Assembly: GCA_035457425.1 (NCBI GenBank)
Contig: DATIBR010000123.1
Coordinates: 1-43,461, forward strand
DNA length: 43,461 nt
DNA from: Terriglobales bacterium
GTDB lineage: Bacteria > Acidobacteriota > Terriglobia > Terriglobales > Acidobacteriaceae
Reading direction: 5' to 3'
Positions 27,128 through 35,129 of this stretch are shown here, one piece after another (the stretch's first letter is position 1; the number at the start of each line of letters is the position of its first letter). A model generated the notes under the pieces. It was given only the letters and a program-made list of their open reading frames with translations. It had not been told where the DNA came from and searched no databases. A program made the translations under genes and the position numbers.

Positions 27128-28297
27128 TCAAAAACTCTTTACAAAGTTCTTCCCCGGCAATTGCCGGATCTTGCCGCTCAGTTCCAACTCGAACAGCGCG
27201 GCGAAGATCTCGGACGATGAGACGTCCGGCTCCAGGCGCTCCACTAATTCGTCGATGTGTGTGGATTCGTCGGGCTTCAGCAGCGCATAAATGCGGCGCT
27301 CGGCGGGACCAAGGGCTTGGTCGTCCTCGAATAGAGATGCGGTGGAGGGTGGTTTGGATTCAGAAGTCTCGGGAACGAGCTGTTGCTGAAGCTCCGCCGG
27401 CAGCTCTTCCCACACGTCTTCCCAGGTAGCAGTGAGCTTGGCGCCCTGCTTGATGAGCGTGTTCGGTCCCCAGGAATTCTTGTTGGTCACGTTGCCCGGG
27501 ACGGCGAAGAGGTCGCGGTTCTGCTCGAGCGCGCAGCGCGCCGTGATGCGCGTGCCGGAATACTCGCCCGCTTCCACTACCAGCACGCCGAGGGAGAGGC
27601 CGCTGATGATGCGGTTGCGGATGGGAAAATTCTGCGGCGCGGCGAACGTGCCCATGGCGAACTCGCTGAGGAGCGCTCCGCCCAGCCCGAGGATCTGCTC
27701 GCTCAGCTTGCGGTTCTCGCGCGGGTAGAGCACGTCGACGCCGGTGCCGAACACGGCCACCGTCTTCCCTTTCGCGTGGATGGCGCCGCGGTGCCCGGCA
27801 GTGTCGACGCCGCGCGCCATCCCGCTGAAGATGACCAGGCCGCGATGGGCGAGGTCCTGCGCCAGGCGCTCCGCCATGCCGATGCCGTACGGCGTGGGGT
27901 GGCGCGTGCCGACCAGCGCGATGCCGGGGCGCGACAACACTTCCGCCTCGCCGCGCACGTAGAGCACGACCGGCGGGTCGTAGATCTGCTTGAGCCGCGG
28001 CGGATAAGCCGGGTCGCTCAGCGCGAGCAGTTGGGCGCCCGCGGCGACCGCGCGCACCATCTCCTCCTGCGCCAGCTCTCCGGACTTTCCGGTCGCGATC
28101 GACTGCGCGGCCGCGGCCGGCAAGCCGGCAGCCTCGAGCTCGGTCAACGAAGCATGGAAGATGTTCTCGATGGAGTCAAAGTGCTCGACCAGCTTGCGGG
28201 CGCGACTCGGGCCGAGCGTCGGCGTGAGGGCGAGCGCCAGCCACAGGCCGGCGGCCCGGGAGGTCGTGCTGGCGGTCTGAAGAGCCGCCGTCTCCAT
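27128..28297 (-). CDS. dprA: DNA-processing protein DprA
   Basis: A 389-residue protein that loads RecA onto incoming single-stranded DNA during transformation. After an N-terminal SAM-like region (LALTPTLGPSRARKLVEHF), the Rossmann-like core shows IALVGTRHPTPYGIGMAE, IFSGMARGVDTAGHRGAI, AVFGTGVDVLYPRENRKL, PQNFPIRNRIISGLS and EAGEYSGTRITARCALEQ. The last 60 residues resemble the winged-helix (DML1-like) tail (GPAERRIYALLKPDESTHID). I chose the ATG at 28297; an in-frame start at 28651 would add an unlike tail running antisense to the mqnA upstream region. Competence genes are not otherwise visible; DprA is also kept in non-competent bacteria. Confidence 0.94.
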   Translation of the reverse strand: METAALQTASTTSRAAGLWLALALTPTLGPSRARKLVEHFDSIENIFHASLTELEAAGLPAAAAQSIATGKSGELAQEEMVRAVAAGAQLLALSDPAYPPRLKQIYDPPVVLYVRGEAEVLSRPGIALVGTRHPTPYGIGMAERLAQDLAHRGLVIFSGMARGVDTAGHRGAIHAKGKTVAVFGTGVDVLYPRENRKLSEQILGLGGALLSEFAMGTFAAPQNFPIRNRIISGLSLGVLVVEAGEYSGTRITARCALEQNRDLFAVPGNVTNKNSWGPNTLIKQGAKLTATWEDVWEELPAELQQQLVPETSESKPPSTASLFEDDQALGPAERRIYALLKPDESTHIDELVERLEPDVSSSEIFAALFELELSGKIRQLPGKNFVKSF

Positions 28298-28397
28298 GAT
28301 CGTTGCGGAATCTAGCAGGGTCTTGGCGGCCTGTTTGTGACGGCCATCACGCAAGAGTGTGGCGCGGGCGCGGCCCACGCGGCTCACCTGCATCGTT

Positions 28398-28424
28398 GCA
28401 CGATATATAATGACGCCATCGTGC
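28398..28424 (+). promoter_or_regulatory. TATAAT flanked by a 7-bp inverted repeat upstream of mqnA
   Basis: TATAAT (28406-28411) sits between GCACGAT (28398-28404) and ATCGTGC (28418-28424). The arrangement looks like an operator over a promoter. It lies 58 bases before the mqnA ATG. A second -10-like box, TAGAAT (28450-28455), lies 13 bases before the ATG. Confidence 0.4.
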
Positions 28425-28449
28425 CTCCCCGCAGCTCCCAGGGTCCTGC

Positions 28450-28455
28450 TAGAAT
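28450..28455 (+). promoter_or_regulatory. Putative -10 element (TAGAAT) close to the mqnA start
   Basis: GC-TAGAAT ends 13 bases before the ATG at 28469 and there is no Shine-Dalgarno sequence between them, as in the other leaderless-type starts of this window. Confidence 0.4.
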
Positions 28456-28468
28456 CTCCCGTCCGCGT

Positions 28469-29356
28469 ATGGCTGACCGGCTGCGCATCTCCGCCATCTC
28501 TTTCCTGAACACCGCGCCCCTGATGTGGGACTTCGACCACGGGGAGCTGCGGCGGCGCTTCACCATCCACTACACGGTGCCGTCGGCGTGCGCCGAGGAG
28601 CTGCGGACGGGCGTGGCGGACATCGGCATCATCCCGGTCATCACCTACCACACCATCCCGGACCTCTCGGTGCTCCCCGGCGTGTGCATCGCGGCCAAGG
28701 GGCCGGTGCGGTCGATCTTGCTGATCAGCCGCAAGCCGCTGGACCAGATCCGCACGGTCGCGGCCGACAGCTCCTCGCGCACCTCGGTGGCGCTGGCGCG
28801 CGTGATCTTCCGCAAGTGGTTCGGCGGACAGCGCACCTTCACCGCGATGGAGCCGAAGCTCGACGTGATGCTGCAGAACGCCGACGCCGCGCTCATCATC
28901 GGCGACAACGCTCTCACGGTCGATCGCTCGCAGTACCTGTGCTACGACCTGGCGGAAGAGTGGACGCGCCAGACCGGCAAGCCCTTCGTCTTCGCCTTCT
29001 GGGCGGTGCGCAACGCCGCGCTCGCCGGGCGCAACGATTATCCGGACTTATCCGAACTTTTCCGGAGCTCGCGCGACCACGGCCTGGAGCACACGGCGGA
29101 ACTGGCGCGCGAGTGGGCGCACCGCGTCGGCATCAGCGAAGACGCCGTCCGCAGCTACCTCACCGAGAGCATCGACTACCGCCTCGACCGGGAGAAGCTC
29201 GACGGCATGCGGCTGTTCCTGGAGTACGCGCTCGAGACCGGCGTGCTGCCGGCCGTGCGTCCCTTGCAGATGCTGGGCGAGGCCGGGCGGGCGAGCGCGT
29301 TGGCGGGGCTCGCGCCGCTCGCGGCGCTCGGCTCGCTTTTCCACGTATTCAACTGA
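28469..29356 (+). CDS. mqnA: Chorismate dehydratase, futalosine menaquinone pathway
   Basis: A 295-residue MqnA/MqnD-family protein with a periplasmic-binding-protein-like fold but no signal peptide. Recognisable blocks: RISAISFLNTAPLMWDF, IGIIPVITYHTIPDLSVLPG, AADSSSRTSVALARVIF and ALIIGDNALTV, and a C-terminal half ending in SIDYRLDREKLDGMRLFLEY. MqnA turns chorismate into 3-enolpyruvyl-benzoate, the first step of the futalosine route. mqnC (32259) and mqnD (40830) are in the same window but apart; mqnB and mqnE are not seen. I chose ATG 28469 because residues upstream are not family-like and it fits the -10/ATG pattern. Confidence 0.93.
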   Translation: MADRLRISAISFLNTAPLMWDFDHGELRRRFTIHYTVPSACAEELRTGVADIGIIPVITYHTIPDLSVLPGVCIAAKGPVRSILLISRKPLDQIRTVAADSSSRTSVALARVIFRKWFGGQRTFTAMEPKLDVMLQNADAALIIGDNALTVDRSQYLCYDLAEEWTRQTGKPFVFAFWAVRNAALAGRNDYPDLSELFRSSRDHGLEHTAELAREWAHRVGISEDAVRSYLTESIDYRLDREKLDGMRLFLEYALETGVLPAVRPLQMLGEAGRASALAGLAPLAALGSLFHVFN

Positions 29357-29379
29357 ACGCCGGCGTTTCTCGTGCTACG

Positions 29380-29712
29380 ATGGAGCCCACTCGAGCAGAG
29401 AGAGCTGTGAGAATCCTCGCCACGATCGCGCGCGACCGCCTCCAGGTGATGCTGGTGGTCCTGGTGTTGCTGGCGGTGCTCGCCATGTTCGTCTCGCCAC
29501 AGCTCGAGCTTCCGGAGAGCGCCTTGCGGGCCGCACGGCTCGCCGCGGTCACGCTGGGCACGCTGCTGGTGCTGGCGCAGACGATCGTGCGGATGCTGCG
29601 CCGGCCGGGCGCCGCCGTGGCCATCGAGGCACGAGCCGCTGAGCCGTTGCCGCCAGTCCTTTGCCCGAAGAGCTCCGCTGCCCTCCTGAGCACCGTCGTC
29701 CTCCTCTGCTAG
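29380..29712 (+). CDS. Small two-helix membrane protein (110 residues), uncertain
   Basis: An ORF with two hydrophobic segments, LQVMLVVLVLLAVLAMFVSP and LAAVTLGTLLVLAQTIVRML, separated by a short acidic loop, and a C-terminal hydrophobic end. I recognise no family. The start may be ATG 29380 or GTG 29407; neither has a strong Shine-Dalgarno sequence. The two clean helices at the spacing of a hairpin and the fit between the mqnA stop (29356) and the otsB Shine-Dalgarno region (29748) support it being real; in high-GC DNA a chance frame is still possible. Confidence 0.45.
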   Translation: MEPTRAERAVRILATIARDRLQVMLVVLVLLAVLAMFVSPQLELPESALRAARLAAVTLGTLLVLAQTIVRMLRRPGAAVAIEARAAEPLPPVLCPKSSAALLSTVVLLC

Positions 29713-29758
29713 CTCCGATCGATTCGGCAAGACGCTGAATCCAGATCGGAGGTTCCCC

Positions 29759-30547
29759 TTGGCAAGTCCGCATTTGCTTTCCAGGATCGACGGCTTTTTT
29801 GAGACTCTCGCCGGCAGCCGCGAGCGCGCGCTGCTGGTCGATTATGACGGCACTCTCGCCCCCTTCCGGCAGGAACCGCAGCAGGCGTTCCCCTATCCGG
29901 GGATCATGGAGCTGCTCGATTCCCTCCGCAGCACCACGGGCACGCGGCTGGTCATCGTGACGGGCCGGCCGACGGCGAAAGTGCTGCCACTGCTCGGCCT
30001 CAACCCAGCGCCGGAGATCTTCGGCGTCCACGGGCTGGAACGGCTGCTTCCCGACGGCTCGCGGCGCGTGCACGCGCTCGAGCCCGCCGCCGTGCTTGCC
30101 CTGGCCGAAGCCGGCTCGGAACTCGCCCGCGCGGGCGCTGGCTCCCTGCTCGAACACAAACTGGGAGCGCTCGCGGTCCACTGGCGTGGGTTGTCGGAGC
30201 GCGCCCAGGCTCAGACCGAGAGCACTGCCCGCAAGATCCTGCAACGCTATGCGCGACAGGGGCTTGTGCTGGCGCCCTTCGACCACGGTGTAGAGCTGCG
30301 CCTGAGCCGCCCCAACAAGGGTGACGTCGTCCAGACCATCCTGGAGGAAGCGCCCGGGGCTGCCGTCGCCTACCTGGGCGACGACGTGACCGACGAAGAC
30401 GCCTTCCGCGCCATCCGCGGCCACGGCCTGGGCGTGCTGGTGGCGAAGATGCACCGCAAGACCGCCGCCACCGAGTGGCTGCAGCCGCCCGAGGGACTCA
30501 CGCAATTCCTGCACCGCTGGCTGCACGTTTGTGGAGGTGACGCATGA
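29759..30547 (+). CDS. otsB: Trehalose-6-phosphate phosphatase
   Basis: A 262-residue HAD-superfamily phosphatase. Motif I LLVDYDGTLAPF (nucleophile Asp28, Asp30), motif II VIVTGRP (Thr68), and motifs III/IV with the conserved Lys (RPNKGDVVQ) and YLGDDVTDEDAF (Asp208, Asp209). It removes the phosphate from trehalose 6-phosphate. The start is TTG at 29759, 6 bases after GGAGG (29748-29752). It comes before otsA and its stop overlaps the otsA ATG as ATGA, so the two are translationally coupled. Confidence 0.95.
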   Translation: MASPHLLSRIDGFFETLAGSRERALLVDYDGTLAPFRQEPQQAFPYPGIMELLDSLRSTTGTRLVIVTGRPTAKVLPLLGLNPAPEIFGVHGLERLLPDGSRRVHALEPAAVLALAEAGSELARAGAGSLLEHKLGALAVHWRGLSERAQAQTESTARKILQRYARQGLVLAPFDHGVELRLSRPNKGDVVQTILEEAPGAAVAYLGDDVTDEDAFRAIRGHGLGVLVAKMHRKTAATEWLQPPEGLTQFLHRWLHVCGGDA

Positions 30548-32037
30548 GCGCCAAGTGCCGGCTTCTGCTCGTCTCCAACCGCCTGCCGGTGAGCGTCGAG
30601 CGCGGCGCAACGGGCGTCACGGTGCAGCGCTCGAGCGGCGGGCTCGTCCGCGCCCTCGGTTCCCTGCTGCGGCCGATGCAGGTCGCGTGGATCGGCTCCT
30701 GCGACGGCCCGCCGGATGAGGAGGTCGCCGCCGCGCTCGCCGCGCATCCCGAGTCCTTCGGCTGCGAGCTGACGCCGGTCTTCCTCGACGCGGAAGAGCG
30801 CGCGCTCTTCTACCAGGGATTCTCGAACGAGGTGGTGTGGCCGCTGTTCCACGACCTGCAATCGCGCTGCAACTTCGATCCGCGCTACTGGCGCAGCTAC
30901 CGCTCGGTGAACCAGCGCTTCGCGCGCGCGGTGCTGGCGCGGCTGCGCGTCGCCGCGCCGCCGCTGGTCTGGGTGCACGACTACCACCTGATGGACGTGG
31001 CGCGCGAGCTGCGCGCCGCCGGCGTGCGCTCGCGGCTCGCATTCTTCCAGCACATCCCGTTCCCCGCGCCCGACATCTTCGCCAAGCTGCCGTGGCGCGC
31101 GGAAGTGCTGACCTCGCTGCTGGAGTACGACCTGCTCGGCTTCCAGACCGCGCACGACGTGCGTAACTTCACGGCGTGCCTGCGGCGCTACCTGCCGGGC
31201 AGCCGCGTGCGCCGCACGCACGGCGTCCTGAGCGCGACGCTCGACCACCGCCGCGCCAACATCGCGCACTTTCCCATCAGCGTGGACTACCGCGCGTTCT
31301 CCGCGCGCGCGGCCACGCGCCAGGCCGGCGCGCGCGCCGAGCGCGTGCGCCTGGAGCTGGGGTGCGAGCACATCGTGCTGGGCGTCGACCGGCTCGATTA
31401 CACCAAGGGCATCCCCGACCGGCTGCGGGCTTTCGACGACCTGCTGCGCCGCTCGCCCGAACTGCATCGCAAGATCGTCCTGCTGCAGATCGTGGTGCCC
31501 AGCCGCGAGGAGATCCCCGAGTACCACGGCCTGCGCTCCGAGATCGAGCAACTGGTGAGCGAGATCAACGGGCGCCACAGCCAGCCCGGGTGGGTGCCGG
31601 TGCAGCACTTCTATCGTCACCTCGAACCGGACGACCTGCTGGCGTATTACCGCGCCGCCGACGTGTGCCTGGTCACTCCCCTGCGCGACGGCATGAACCT
31701 GGTCGCCAAGGAGTACTGCGCCGCGAAGGTGGACGGCAATGGCGTGCTGGTGCTGAGCGAGTTCGCGGGCTCGGCGGCGCAGCTCGCCAACGGCGCGCTG
31801 CTCGTCAATCCCTATCACACGGAAGCCGTGGCCGACGCCATCGCGCGCGCCTGCCACATGCCGGCGGAGGAGCGACAGCGGCGCATGCGGCACATGCGCC
31901 ACCTCGTCCGCCGCTTCGACGTCTTTCGCTGGGCTGAAGCCTTCGTGTCGGCTGCCGCCGACCGCTCCTCTGCGGCGGCCGACGATGTTCTGCCTGGCAT
32001 CGCACGACTGGCTTCGGCAGCCGCGCCCTTGCATTGA
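30544..32037 (+). CDS. otsA: Trehalose-6-phosphate synthase
   Basis: A 497-residue GT20 glycosyltransferase joining UDP-glucose (or another NDP-glucose) and glucose 6-phosphate. Motifs: [12 protein letters not shown] (8-19), SSGGLVRAL (30-38), WVHDYHLM (143-150), [23 protein letters not shown] (280-289, nucleotide-binding Arg283/Lys288), [14 protein letters not shown] (Asp382) and [11 protein letters not shown]. All key residues of OtsA are present and the length is normal. Together with otsB it makes trehalose for osmotic and desiccation protection. GGAGGTGA precedes the ATG, inside the end of otsB. A strong terminator follows. Confidence 0.96.
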   Translation: MSAKCRLLLVSNRLPVSVERGATGVTVQRSSGGLVRALGSLLRPMQVAWIGSCDGPPDEEVAAALAAHPESFGCELTPVFLDAEERALFYQGFSNEVVWPLFHDLQSRCNFDPRYWRSYRSVNQRFARAVLARLRVAAPPLVWVHDYHLMDVARELRAAGVRSRLAFFQHIPFPAPDIFAKLPWRAEVLTSLLEYDLLGFQTAHDVRNFTACLRRYLPGSRVRRTHGVLSATLDHRRANIAHFPISVDYRAFSARAATRQAGARAERVRLELGCEHIVLGVDRLDYTKGIPDRLRAFDDLLRRSPELHRKIVLLQIVVPSREEIPEYHGLRSEIEQLVSEINGRHSQPGWVPVQHFYRHLEPDDLLAYYRAADVCLVTPLRDGMNLVAKEYCAAKVDGNGVLVLSEFAGSAAQLANGALLVNPYHTEAVADAIARACHMPAEERQRRMRHMRHLVRRFDVFRWAEAFVSAAADRSSAAADDVLPGIARLASAAAPLH

Positions 32038-32047
32038 GGGCGTTGCT

Positions 32048-32091
32048 GGCCGCGCTCCCTTTCTGACCCCTCGGGGAGCGCGGCCTTTTTT
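32048..32091 (+). terminator. Strong intrinsic terminator of otsBA
   Basis: GGCCGCGCTCCC (32048-32059) pairs with GGGAGCGCGGCC (32074-32085), a perfect 12-bp stem with a 14-base loop, followed by TTTTTT. It starts 10 bases after the otsA stop. Confidence 0.92.
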
Positions 32092-32133
32092 GAACTGGAC
32101 GCGGCAGGTTTGGCCGGCTGCGCTCTTCCCCGC

Positions 32134-32139
32134 TAAAAT
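32134..32139 (+). promoter_or_regulatory. Putative -10 element (TAAAAT) of the mqnC transcript
   Basis: GC-TAAAAT ends 12 bases before an ATG at 32152 that begins like mqnC. The true mqnC ATG is 107 bases further on, so this box fits the displaced rather than the present start. Confidence 0.45.
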
Positions 32140-32151
32140 AGCTGTTTCAGC

Positions 32152-32262
32152 ATGAGTCTGACCCAACAACAGGTTGAGACGACTTGCGGGCGTGAGGCCG
32201 CCACAGCGGCCGGGAGCCCGCAGCCGAGATCCCGAGCGCAGCGAGGGACCTCTACCAGATGA
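32152..32262 (+). other. 36-codon upstream ORF that starts like mqnC and overlaps its ATG
   Basis: It begins MSLTQQQ, almost the same as the mqnC start MSLTRQQ, also at base level over the first 22 bases (about 17 match). It then runs into palindromic DNA: TGCGGGC (32185-32191) with GCCCGCA (32216-32222) around GGCCGC-CACA-GCGGCC (32196-32211). Its TGA (32260-32262) overlaps the mqnC ATG (32259) in ATGA. It may be a leader peptide or the remains of the original start after insertion of a repeat. Confidence 0.5.
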
Positions 32263-33305
32263 GTCTCACGCGCCAGCAGGCTTTGGACCTTTTCCGCTCC
32301 GACGACCTGGTCGGCATCGGGATGGAGGCCGATTCCCTCCGCCGCAAGCTGCACCCCGAGGGCGTGGTCACCTACATCATCGACCGCAACATCAACTACA
32401 CGAACCTCTGCACCGAGTACTGCACCTTCTGCGCCTTCTACGCGCCCATCAAGGGGCCGGGCCGCGCCAGGGGCTACGTGCTCGACTTCCAGCAGATCTA
32501 CGACAAGATCCAGGAGACGGTGGAGTTCGGCGGCACCGGCGTCCTGATGCAGGGCGGCCTGCATCCCGACCTGAAGCTCGACTGGTACGAGCAGATGCTG
32601 CGCGGCATCAAGCAGCGCTTTCCGCAGATCCACCTGCACTGCTTCTCGGCGAGCGAGATCATCCACTTCGCCGAGCTGAACGGGCTTTCCATCCGCGACA
32701 CCATCGCGCGCTTGCGCGACGCCGGGCTCGACTCCATCCCGGGCGGCGGCGCCGAGATCCTCGACGACGAGGTGCGCCACAAGGTCGCGCGCCTGAAGTG
32801 CCTCACCGAAGACTGGCTCAACGTCCACCGCACCGCGCACGCGCTCGGCATGCGGACGACCGCGACCATGATGTTCGGCGTGGGCGAGACCTTCGAGCAT
32901 CGCGTGAACCACTTCCAGCACGTCTACGACCTGCAGCAGGAGACCGGGGGCTTCACCGCGTTCATCCCGTGGACCTTCCAGCCGAAGAACACCGCGCTCG
33001 GCGGCCGCGGCTGGGACGAGGCCACCTCGGTCGAGTACCTGAAGACGCTCGCCATCGCGCGGCTGTTCCTCTCGAACATCGAGAATGTGCAGTCGAGCTG
33101 GGTCACGCAGGGCCTGAAGGTCTGCCAGATGGGACTGCGTTTCGGCGGCAACGACGTCGGGTCGGTGATGCTGGAAGAGAACGTGGTGCGCGCGGCAGGG
33201 ACGACGAACTGCACGACCGAGGAGGAGCTGCGCCGCATCATCCGCGATGCCGGCTTCCGCCCCGCGCAGCGGGACACGCTGTACACGAAGTTCTTCCTGA
33301 ACTAG
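32259..33305 (+). CDS. mqnC: Cyclic dehypoxanthinyl futalosine synthase (radical SAM)
   Basis: A 348-residue radical SAM enzyme with Cys51-x3-Cys55-x2-Cys58 (CTEYCTFCAFY) for the [4Fe-4S]-SAM cluster, then VEFGGTGVLMQGGLHPDLKL, CFSASEIIHFAELNGLS, DSIPGGGAEILDDEVR and GFTAFIPWTFQPKNTALGG. These are typical of MqnC, which cyclises dehypoxanthine futalosine, the third reaction of the route. Length is normal. Its ATG has GAGGGA about 11 bases upstream, a little far, and overlaps the stop of a 36-codon ORF with a near-copy of its own first codons. MqnE is related but has a different N-terminus. Confidence 0.94.
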   Translation: MSLTRQQALDLFRSDDLVGIGMEADSLRRKLHPEGVVTYIIDRNINYTNLCTEYCTFCAFYAPIKGPGRARGYVLDFQQIYDKIQETVEFGGTGVLMQGGLHPDLKLDWYEQMLRGIKQRFPQIHLHCFSASEIIHFAELNGLSIRDTIARLRDAGLDSIPGGGAEILDDEVRHKVARLKCLTEDWLNVHRTAHALGMRTTATMMFGVGETFEHRVNHFQHVYDLQQETGGFTAFIPWTFQPKNTALGGRGWDEATSVEYLKTLAIARLFLSNIENVQSSWVTQGLKVCQMGLRFGGNDVGSVMLEENVVRAAGTTNCTTEEELRRIIRDAGFRPAQRDTLYTKFFLN

Positions 33306-33330
33306 GCTTTCTCCGACAGGTGGCGCTCTC

Positions 33331-35031
33331 ATGCGCTTCTGGATATCGCTCGCACTGTTGCTCGGCACTCTCCCTTCTCCGGGGCAGGATGGCCCCTCCA
33401 AAGCGGTATGTGAGGTCCGCGGCGTGGTCGTACGCGCCTCTGACGACGAGCCGCTGCCACGCGCCAAGGTAAAGCTCGGTTCGTTGACCGGAAGGCGCGA
33501 CGAAGGGTCGTCCGAACGCGAGCGCGAGAGCACGAGCGCGGAGGATGGCAGCTTCGAATTCCGCGACCTGCCTTGCGGGCGCTACGCGCTCTCGGCCGAG
33601 CGCACCGGCTTCTTGCGCGCCGACTTCGGGGAGCGCGGGCCAGACCGGCCAGGCGCGCCCCTCACCCTGACCGCGGGCGAAAAGCTGCGCCCGGTCAAGC
33701 TACGGCTGACGGCCGCGGCGGCTATCACCGGCCGCGTCGTCGACGCCGATGGCGAGCCGGTCAGCCGCATGCAGGTCGTTGCCCTGCGCATGTTCCGGCG
33801 CGGCGGCAAGCCGCAGGAAGACTCGGTCGCATTCGCGCAGACCAATGACCTGGGAGAGTACCGGTTGCACACCCTTCCGCCGGCGCGGTATTACGTGCGT
33901 GCCGGCGGTTCTGAGGGCAACGGAGCCTTCGGGTGGAGCATGAACTTCGCCGCTCCCCAGGCCGGGAAGCCCGCGCGCCTGGTCAACGTGCCTACTTATT
34001 TTCCCAGCGCCACGCAATTAGAACAGGCGAGTCCGCTGGAGCTCAAAGCCAGCGACGAAGTGCGGGCCGACATCCAGCTCCAGCGCGCGGCCGCGCTGGC
34101 GATCCGCGGCCGCGTGATCGGCGGCGGAAAGCAGACCCAGGTCATAGCGCTCGCGCGCGAGTCCGAGGCCAAGACCGCCCAAGTAAGGCCGGACGGGAGC
34201 TTCGAGATCGCGGACCTCATACCCGGGGAATACGTGCTGATGGCGATGTCACCTGCTGAAGGATCCTCCGACGAGAGCGACTGGGCCGCGGTGCGCCGAG
34301 CGTTTCAGCAAGTCAGTGTGACTAACTCCGACCTCGAAGGCGTGACAATCACCCTCGAAGCCGCCGGCCGGTTCTCTCTCGCGGGGAAGGTCGTATCGCG
34401 GGATCCGAAGATCGACCTGAGCAAGGTCTTCATCCAGGCGGCCCAAGACGACGACACGGTCGAGCTCAGTGCGCGCAATTATTTCGGATTGCGGCAACCT
34501 GCCTTCGCCCGCGCGAAGCGCGACGGCACCTTCGTCCTCAAGAACCTAGCGCCGGGTGAATACCGTGTGGGGGTCTATGAGATCGGCAGGGTTGGCGGCA
34601 GCTGGTATCCCGAGTCCGTCCGCCTGGGAAGCATCGACGTGCTGACTTCCGGATTCCGCATTACCAACGCGAACCCGCAAGGCACGCTCGAGATCGTGCT
34701 CAACGATGCCGCGGGGAGCATCACTGGTACCGTTACCGATGCCGACGGCCAGCCGCTAACAGGCGTCACAGCCGTTGCCGTTCCGGCTGCGCCGCTTCGG
34801 AAGACCGTCAACCAGCGCCGCGGCACGACCGACCAGAACGGCCGCTTCCTCCTCGAGTCGCTCAGGCCGGGGCAGTACACCGTCCTAGCCGTGGACGGTT
34901 CGGAATGGACGGTCGACTTCGGGGATGCTGATTTCCTTGCGCGTTATGAATCGCAAGGCAAGCGCGTGACCGTGGGCGAGCGGCAGACGGTCTCGGTCGA
35001 GCTCCGCTCCATCACGGTCGAGCCGGAGTAG
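33331..35031 (+). CDS. Secreted carboxypeptidase-regulatory-like domain protein
   Basis: A 566-residue exported protein with a signal peptide (MRFWISLALLLGTLPSPGQ). It is built from four or five Ig-like carboxypeptidase-regulatory modules, each with G-x-V-x-D-A/D-G-x-P followed by a later F-x-(L/I)-x-x-L-x-P-G-x-Y: VVVRASDDEPLPRAKVKLGS with FEFRDLPCGRYALSAE; GRVVDADGEPVSRMQVVALR with LHTLPPARYYVRAG; FEIADLIPGEYVLMAM; FVLKNLAPGEYRVGVYE; GTVTDADGQPLTGVTAVAV with FLLESLRPGQYTVLAV. The family is abundant in Acidobacteria and is thought to act at the cell surface; the exact job is unknown. It stands 25 bases after mqnC, with AGGTGG before the ATG. Confidence 0.82.
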   Translation: MRFWISLALLLGTLPSPGQDGPSKAVCEVRGVVVRASDDEPLPRAKVKLGSLTGRRDEGSSERERESTSAEDGSFEFRDLPCGRYALSAERTGFLRADFGERGPDRPGAPLTLTAGEKLRPVKLRLTAAAAITGRVVDADGEPVSRMQVVALRMFRRGGKPQEDSVAFAQTNDLGEYRLHTLPPARYYVRAGGSEGNGAFGWSMNFAAPQAGKPARLVNVPTYFPSATQLEQASPLELKASDEVRADIQLQRAAALAIRGRVIGGGKQTQVIALARESEAKTAQVRPDGSFEIADLIPGEYVLMAMSPAEGSSDESDWAAVRRAFQQVSVTNSDLEGVTITLEAAGRFSLAGKVVSRDPKIDLSKVFIQAAQDDDTVELSARNYFGLRQPAFARAKRDGTFVLKNLAPGEYRVGVYEIGRVGGSWYPESVRLGSIDVLTSGFRITNANPQGTLEIVLNDAAGSITGTVTDADGQPLTGVTAVAVPAAPLRKTVNQRRGTTDQNGRFLLESLRPGQYTVLAVDGSEWTVDFGDADFLARYESQGKRVTVGERQTVSVELRSITVEPE

Positions 35032-35075
35032 GTAGCCCGCACCTCGTCCGTAACGGCGGCGCCGCCTACGTCCTG

Positions 35076-35081
35076 TACAAT
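35076..35081 (+). promoter_or_regulatory. Putative extended -10 (TGTACAAT) of the glycosyltransferase operon
   Basis: TG followed directly by TACAAT lies 48 bases before the CTG start at 35130. No clear -35 box. A GGCGGCGCCGCC palindrome lies just upstream (35055-35066). The 98-base gap 35032-35129 holds no gene. Confidence 0.45.
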
Positions 35082-35129
35082 CTTTGGTTTACCTGTCCCG
35101 TTCGGGGCGGACCAGCCGGAGGAGTTCCG

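Noticed and set aside
28298-28651. Longer N-terminus for dprA
   Set aside because: The extra residues do not resemble DprA and cross the mqnA promoter region.
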